A stretch of DNA of 64,000 nucleotides from Tilletiaria anomala UBC 951 (Eukaryota; Basidiomycota; Exobasidiomycetes; Georgefischeriales; Tilletiariaceae), in the NCBI RefSeq assembly GCF_000711695.1, contig NW_013547007.1, positions 124,001 through 188,000 on the forward strand. The letters run 5' to 3'. The notes under the pieces were generated by a model. The model was not told the DNA's origin. It did not search any database and saw only the letters and a program-made list of their open reading frames with translations. Of the stretch, positions 57,863 through 64,000 are shown in pieces (position 1 is the stretch's first letter; each line of letters starts with the position of its first letter). The position numbers were made by a program, and so were the translations under genes.

Positions 57863-57891
57863 ACACCCCCTTGCGAAATGCAAGGGGGTGT
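57863..57891. repeat. Perfect 12-bp inverted repeat with 5-base loop
   Basis: ACACCCCCTTGC (57863-57874), loop GAAAT, GCAAGGGGGTGT (57880-57891). All 12 pairs are Watson-Crick. Position: about 630 bases upstream of the orphan gene start at 57232. Confidence 0.9.
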
Positions 57892-59483
57892 ATATCTGTT
57901 CTTGCTTATCTAATCGAAATCGCGTTTTCTGTCCACCCATTTTGGGTGTTGGTATTGAGGAACGTGTACGGTGTCACGCGACGCGTCGAGTCGGGACAAC
58001 TCTTCTCCGGTGGTGACCGTCAGCGACTCCAGCAGGCCGTCCATGTCCTTGGGGACGTTCCGTGCTTTCTAGTCTGTAGATGTGGACGATAGGGCGCACT
58101 AGAGTTGGTCAGGAACCTGTTTGACTCTGTGGGAAACCCAAGAATTCCGGAAACCTCTGAGCCCATTCCCCCGGGAACCTATTAAGGCCCCGAAAACTCC
58201 GGAATATTCGGAAGGCCACCGGGTCTGGGTCTGTGGCCCCACTCTTACAGTGGCTTCTAGTTCTGGAAACTGTCGGAAAACCACCTTGCTGGCCCGCTGA
58301 AACCCCCAGATCCGCTCTCTGGAAAAAGAACGGTCGGAGCAGATTCAACAGATTCCCTATCTCGGCTAGCAAAATATGGTGTAGCCTTACAGATGCTTTC
58401 CGGGGGTTACCGGAGCTCGATTTCGAGCAGCCTCTTCCTGTAACCACTTTACGTGGGCTTCCTGGGTTGGTTACCTGCCAGAATTATGGGCCAACTCTAA
58501 GGCCCACTGCGATTGGCCGAAAGGGCGATCCGTGAACGTTTTGTGGGCGGAACTCAACGCAACGTACTTGGCTCGATCTTTGTTGGGTGCACCGGTAGGC
58601 CGAACAGTTGCAAGCCTCCATAGCTCCCTACCTCTCAGACCTCAGTACACCCCAGATCGCCATGATCAGCTTCAGGCTCGAACTCTTCTTCAACGCGCTC
58701 GACAGCAGAAGCTTCACCAGGCTTGTATGTATGTAGGTACCAGAACAAGAGCTGGAGTAACCCCTGGCATCCCATCTTCCGTCTATCTACATCGAGTCTC
58801 GACGACCACAGATTCATTTTTGGCTCACCATTCGCCATGCACTACTACTAATTCCACAATTCACCGTTCACCGCACCGATTACCATACACTCCTCGTGGT
58901 CGTCTCGAAGCGGTACTGCGGCGGGTCTGGTCGAGCCCGGCCGAGACGAAGGGCATCCTCCATAGTCGCGAGAATACATGGATTGCATTCTGGATGAGTT
59001 TTGCTTGCGGCGATATCTTCTGCGACACATGCCTTGGAAGCGCGTGACGGGTGAGGCCATGTGAGAGCCGCGTACTGGACGCTCCGTGCGTTCAGTCTTC
59101 TTTGGATCTGTACTGGCGTACAGCCGGTTGACATGAAAGCGGTTGAGCGGGCCGATGTGAGCGAAAGCTTACCCTCCACGTTGCTTGGCTGACAGGGTTG
59201 ACACTTGATTGACGCGCCGTCCTTCACCCGCAGTGGATATCATGCTGAAAGTTACGATTGAACAGCGGCGCCTACTCCCATCCGGAGATGACTGCGTACG
59301 CTGAACATTCATTTCAGTAAGGATCGCCGCAGCGAACGCAACAAACACACTTGCAACCCGTCCTAGACTGCGTCGCGGGTCTCGACTTGTCTTTCTCCGC
59401 ACCGAGTGCTTGTACTGTTTGTACTACTGTGATTAGTGCTGCCCATAGCCCACCGACGCCTTTGCTTGTGGTTCGTCCAGAAC

Positions 59484-59933
59484 ATGACAATTGTAAGACG
59501 CACCCTTGTCCCATCTGGGCGCAGCAAGTCTGGTATCACGGGCCTCGCAGCGCACTTTTTGACATGGGCATATCAGTCTACCCGAGCTGGCGCAGGGTCA
59601 CCCATTGATCGGGGTGCAAAAGAGTCGAGCTGCCGGGCTGCTTCAGCGAGCGCGGTGTGCAAGCGCAGGCTGACATTCTCCTTCCAATACTACATTGTTG
59701 CTCTACATCGGCGCAGTGGATGTTCGGGAGCTGTCGCAGCTACTGACCCCTTCGCAGCGACTCGCCTTCCTTCGAATGGCTACAGGTCTCCCGTCCGCAG
59801 AATTAGGCCGCGAGCTGGTACCCTTGCCACAGCGCATCAAGGACGGCCTTGCAGCCGGGCATCGGATGCACACGAGAGACGTGAAAGCGAGTGTCTGGTG
59901 AAATGTGCACGTTTAAGGTGCACGCACCTTTGA
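59484..59933 (+). CDS. Possible small gene, 149 codons or two-exon
   Basis: From the ATG at 59484 an uninterrupted frame begins MTIVRRTLVPSGRSKSGITG and LAAHFLTWAYQSTRAG, which looks protein-like. A different frame downstream (59710-59901) also looks coding, with ELSQLLTPSQRLAFLRMATG then LPSAELGREL, so the truth could be a two-exon gene joining these; no junction with matching phase and good signals was found. No family recognised. Recorded as tentative. Confidence 0.22.
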   Translation: MTIVRRTLVPSGRSKSGITGLAAHFLTWAYQSTRAGAGSPIDRGAKESSCRAASASAVCKRRLTFSFQYYIVALHRRSGCSGAVAATDPFAATRLPSNGYRSPVRRIRPRAGTLATAHQGRPCSRASDAHERRESECLVKCARLRCTHL

Positions 59934-60403
59934 AGCTTGCCGGTTGGAAAGTTTAGAGGTGTAGACGAGCGTGTTCCACTTGCGATGAGGAGAAACGTCG
60001 AGGTGGCGAGGGTAGGCGGACAATGGAGTTTTGATGACGGTATTCGATCCGGCGTCCTTTTGGTCACCGATCGGGGAATTTTGAGGTTGGTTGCACTTAC
60101 ACCCCCCTCCCCCCAAGCGGGCCACGTCTGAACAGGCCGCACACGATCGATCCCCAGCAAGTTACATGATGACACACGCTCTTACACTTGCTAGGCTTGA
60201 CGCGCTTGCAGGATAAAGACATATTGAAAAGCGCACCGACTGGAACGCCCGATGATCGGTGTAACCACTCCGCAAAGAAGGCCCTTCCATTCACGCGCAT
60301 GCTCGACCCTGTCCCACAGCTGTGGGCCGCCGGTCTGACCAAGGTGCCGCCCGTTCGATAGGGGACCGTTGGTCTCTTCGCGTTCGCCGTGTGTGGATCG
60401 GCA

Positions 60404-63400
60404 ATGACCATGACCAGTGCGTCGCCTGTGCACGAAGTGGAACAAGAAACGGACGACCTGGATGTCGAGCCCAAGCGACGGCTGTTCATCGGCAAAAGGA
60501 CCTCTAGCAAACCCCAAGGGAGCCCACAGACGAGGCAAAAGCGCACCTCACAAGTTGGCAACGTTGACAGTGCGCCCCAGACCCCATCCAGCACACCGCA
60601 GCCTGCAAGCGTGAAGGTTTTCAAAGGCAGGCCTGGAATTGAAGCGGTGCCCGTCACCGACCTGACCATCGTGATACCTACGCCTCGCACGATTGCGTCA
60701 ATTCAAGAAGAAGGAGCCGCCCCTGCAACGATCACGCCTCAGTCTCTGCAGCATCGACATCGAACCCCCGGGCACAGTTGCAGAGATGCGACGATCACAA
60801 CGACAGACTCATCTCCGTGCCTCTACCGCGTACCGTCTGCCCGTCACAGGCTACGGAAGCTGCTGCACCGGCACGCCAAATCTGCCGCTACAAATGAGTT
60901 CCTTTCGCACCCTGCTTCCGCAGAACTCCTCGAATCTGAGCCGGTTGCACATCGCATGCTCGGTGCCGCAGCTGTCGCGCCGTCTTTTGGGGGCGATGAA
61001 AGCGACGGCGATACGGGCTCTGTGACAGTCCAAGGCCCAACGCTGTTGACAACCGTCCCAGTGAGCGAGCTGATCGACGACTTGACGCCGCAAGCCGAGT
61101 GGGCCGAGTCCAAATCTGGAAGCAATAGCAAGTTCGCTTCACTCCCGCCCGTGCCTGTGCTCGTCCAATCCACCACGGACGTCAAGTCAATGGCCGTGGC
61201 GCTGCAAACGGATGAGATCCCTGCCGTGCAGCAAAAGCCGAATATCAAGGTTCGCATCATCACGTGGAACATGCACGAGTCGGTACCCAGAGGCAACCTT
61301 GAGAGTCTCCTCGGCAAGGTCGGGCCGTACATCGCCCCCGAGCCCGGGTGGGACCGTGCAGCGTCGAGCGACACCGAGTCGGAAAAGGACGACGCCGCTG
61401 CCGGGGTGGAGGAAAGTGCTGAGAGGAGAGCGGGCCGCCAGCGTGTGCGCGCAGAGCGAAGGAGGAAAAGAGGCAAAGTGGTCGTCGGACAGGAGGAGAC
61501 CGTGCGCCAGGATCGAATACCGCCTTTGCCGTACGACGACAAGCACCCTTACCACGTTCTGATCGTCGCGGGGCAAGAGTGCCCGTGGGGCGACGGAAAC
61601 CGCCTCGCTACCGGCGTCGGTCTGGCAGGGGAGCTGGGCGACCTCAGTCGCAGCAAGAGCAAGGCGGTGCATAAGAAGGATAAAGAGAAAGGAAAAGACA
61701 GAGAGAGAGAGAATAAAGACAAAGAGGGCACCACAGAGGGCGGAGAGCCGATCTCAGCAACATTATCCGCAACCTCGACCACCGCAGATGCGCAGAAGGC
61801 GCGTGATTCCGACCCACTGACGCCATCCGTCACTGCCTCCGACTTTGCGACTGGCAAATCTGGCCCCGATCTTTGTGCGTATCCGTCGATAACCGGCAAT
61901 GACAGCACGAGCGGCGCCGGCGGCGACTACTTGGCACTCCGCGCGAATGCGGGGCCTGCACCTACCCTCAAAGGCTGGGGCGGCAAAGGCTGGAGTGACG
62001 TGTGTGAGGAGTGGTACTGCAAAGCCCCAGGTAGTGCAGTAACAGCTAGCGGTGTCGGTGCATCGGCTTCGCGTAACGAAATGCTTGGCACGCATACTGG
62101 GGCGGTGTCCACTCCGATTCCGATCAGTCGCTCCAGCAGCCATGTCGGGACGCCCTTGACTGAATCCGGGGATGCGTTGAGCCCTGAGGGCGCCGCCTCG
62201 TTTCCCCGTGGCAAAGGAAAGGATGGCCTGCTTGCGAACGGGGTTGCCAAGTTGGCTGTGCCCACGCCGCCATTTCCCAAACGCAACAAGAGCAACATCA
62301 GCCCCACCGAAGGTGCAATGGTTACTGCTCAAGCTGCGGTCGAGCATCAGCCAGCCAGCGCGTCAGCGAAGCCGAAAGGCGAGCACCCAGAGACGATCAA
62401 TCAAAGTGCATTCGCTGAACCAAGGGCCTCGTTGTCATCATCGGTTTCGGCACCTTCCGTTGACCTCAGTAAGAAGAACTTCAAGCAGAACTTGCGGATC
62501 GACATAGCGGAACATGTTCGGAGTATCCAACCACAGACTGCCGAAGATGGCACGCCGCTGGTGCTGGGCACGTATGAGCTGGTCATCAAAGAGCGAATGA
62601 TGGGCTGCTACTTGGCCTGCTACGTCTGGCGTGGGTGCTTGGATCGCGTGAGGGGTGTCAGCCGCGGGCATGTCAAAAGCGGCCTTCTGTCAGGACGTGT
62701 GGGCAACAAGGGCGGATGCGGCATCAGCCTCAAGCTCGGTCAGACGCGTCTGTTATTTGTCAATGCGCATTTGGCAGGTAAGCTTTGTTTTCTTCGCGGT
62801 CGTGAAGAGACTTGCAGTCGCGCACACATGTCTGAACTGCGCCTTTCTTTCTCGGCTTCCAGCACATGAAGGCAGGGTGGCTACGCGCATTGCCAACGTC
62901 GAAAAGATCAAGGCGGAGCTGGAGCTTGATACATTTTTACCCGCTCATGACCCGCGTAACGCGCTCAGCGATATCACGGAGAAGTTTGACCACACATTCT
63001 GGTTTGGCGACCTCAACTTCCGCGTCGACATCACACGCAAGCACGCCGACTGGCTCATCATGCAGAAGCGCTACGACGATGCGCTCGAGTTCGACCAATT
63101 GCGCAAGATCATGCGCGAAGGAGACGTGTTCAAAGGATTCGAAGAGGCGCCAATCGCGTTCCCGCCAACCTTCAAGTTTGACGTGATCAAGACCGTCAAG
63201 CTCAAGCGTGCCAAGACCGGTCTGCGTGCGATAGGCCAGTCGGCAGGCAGTAACCAGGGAAAGAGCGTGGATGATCTCAGTTTCGTCGCGCGAGACGCGA
63301 GCAAAGGCTCGATGGAGATGACGAGGGCCCGCGGGGAGTCGGTTACTGGTCAATTTGATACCGATGCAGCCTCGTTGTCTTCCATCTCTGGCTCGCAGCC

Positions 63401-64000
63401 GTCTAATACCTGCATGGAGGACTTTGCTGATCAGCACCCTCTACCCATGGACGACGATGACCTCTACACACGTGATGATATCATCTCTGCTGATGTACAT
63501 GCCAGGACGGTCGAGCGTGAGAATGAGAAGAAAGCGCGTTCGGGATTCAAGGGACTGCTGAAGAAGATTGCCAAACGCGGTGATCAGCCAGTGGGCACCC
63601 CAAAAGCACTTGCCTTCAGCGAGCCGGTCCAGCGTTCCGCCTCCGCTTCCACTTCATCCTCCTCTGTGGACATGCCAGCATCGACACCTGCGCCCGCATC
63701 GCTGCAGCAGGCGCGAGAATTCGCGCTGGCCGAGGATGCTTCTCAGAATGGTACGGAGGGAGAACAGCCGTACGACACGAGTTCAAAGCAGCGCGTCCCT
63801 AGCTGGTGCGACCGGGTCTTGTGGCGCAGCAATGTCGAAGCCATCGACGAGGCGACAACGCTCGAAGGCATCGGCCGGCGTATGAGTGCCGCGTTCGCGA
63901 ACGCGATTCACAGTGCCAAGTCCCGAAAAGGTGTTACTCTGCATTATGGCTCCGATCAGCTGGTAGAGCGCTCTATGAACGCGCACGAAGCGCGAGCCCC
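60404..64000 (+). CDS. Inositol polyphosphate 5-phosphatase, 3' end outside window
   Basis: Removes the 5-phosphate from phosphoinositides or soluble inositol phosphates, shaping membrane identity and signalling. Exons 60404-62777 and 62863->64000 (85-nt intron, phase 1); at least 1170 residues. Catalytic motifs in order: IITWNMHES (about 286), LIVAGQECPWG (about 387), ELVIKERMMGCYLACYVWRG (about 725), SGRVGNKGGCGISLKLGQ, FVNAHLAAHEGR across the intron, DHTFWFGDLNFRVD with the metal and base residues, PPTFKF, and VPSWCDRVLWRS. The final SDHKPV-type motif would lie beyond the edge. Spacing is unusual: about 335 residues of mostly charged or Ser/Ala-rich sequence separate the second and third blocks, and about 210 lie between PPTFKF and VPSWCD, where about 20 is usual. 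The N-terminal about 280 residues are disordered. Start is the first in-frame ATG. Confidence 0.93.

Larger units (their letters stand above)
57233..60403. other. 3.2 kb divergent intergenic region
   Basis: Lies between the outward-facing orphan gene (start 57232) and the 5-phosphatase gene (start 60404). It holds a perfect 12-bp hairpin (57863-57891), a patch of unusual base pattern (about 58104-58535) rich in CCGGAA/TTCCGG and GGTTACC-like words, and one possible small gene at 59484-59933. Otherwise only short unrecognised frames. Confidence 0.5.

Noticed and set aside
1-64000. Search by eye for LTR elements, transposons, Helitron or virus-like genes, and CRISPR-like arrays
   Set aside because: No terminal repeats with coding content, reverse transcriptase, integrase, transposase or capsid-like motifs, and no regularly spaced repeats were seen.
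1-64000. Possibility of a secondary-metabolite or effector cluster
   Set aside because: No polyketide or peptide synthetase, terpene cyclase, transporter set or run of small secreted proteins; genes are mainly housekeeping and signalling.

Overview
The window looks like nuclear DNA of a basidiomycete fungus, most likely an Ustilaginomycotina or Exobasidiomycete smut relative. The signs are short spliceosomal introns of about 54-106 nt, usually with GTGAGT-like donors, GC-rich codon use, long serine-rich disordered proteins, fungus-specific families (ATG26-type sterol glucosyltransferase, Zn2Cys6 activator, HAP2, Ppx1) and a nuclear tRNA gene with an intron. The class is inferred from general character, not from a search.

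Layout, left to right. 1-5675 (-): a very large sterol 3-beta-glucosyltransferase (ATG26/UGT51), open at the left edge. 7349-9806 (+): an F-box-like protein. 10085-11641 (-): exopolyphosphatase with a signal peptide. 12309-13710 (-): mitochondrial succinyl-CoA ligase alpha. It shares a divergent promoter, holding a hairpin and a CCAAT box, with 14362-15493 (+), the CCAAT-binding subunit HAP2/NF-YA. 15653-17477 (-): SOF1/DCAF13, a ribosome-biogenesis WD40 protein whose first coding exon is only the ATG. 18579-22756 (-): cyclic nucleotide phosphodiesterase. 22757-29094: a 6.3 kb gene-poor stretch. 29095-33479 (+): Zn2Cys6 activator of Dal81/TamA type. 34340-35040 (-): decayed FAD amino-acid-oxidase-like gene. 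35797-37092 (-): small conserved fungal protein. 37706-39830 (+): HIT zinc-finger protein. 40354-40454 (-): tRNA-Asp(GTC) with an intron. 40782-41896 (-): NAD-dependent epimerase-like protein. 43377-48581 (-): 1734-residue serine-rich protein with two C-terminal membrane segments. 51330-52655 (+): decayed Old Yellow Enzyme gene. 52921-57232 (-): 1378-residue orphan low-complexity protein. 60404->64000 (+): inositol polyphosphate 5-phosphatase with expanded catalytic-domain loops, open at the right edge.

The genes are mostly housekeeping and signalling genes with no common pathway; this is not a biosynthetic cluster. Two links are suggestive. HAP2, the regulator of respiratory genes in fungi, sits head-to-head with a TCA-cycle gene. 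Several genes bear on nitrogen, cAMP, phosphate or phosphoinositide signalling. No virus-like element, LTR element, intact transposon or CRISPR array was seen. The most distinctive observations are the lengthened linker in HAP2, the two hairpins, the start-codon-only exon of SOF1, the secreted or vacuolar form of Ppx1, the hydrophobic segment in the F-box protein and the insertions in the 5-phosphatase. Gene models were assembled by hand from reading frame, splice phase and family similarity known to the reader; no alignment or search was run.
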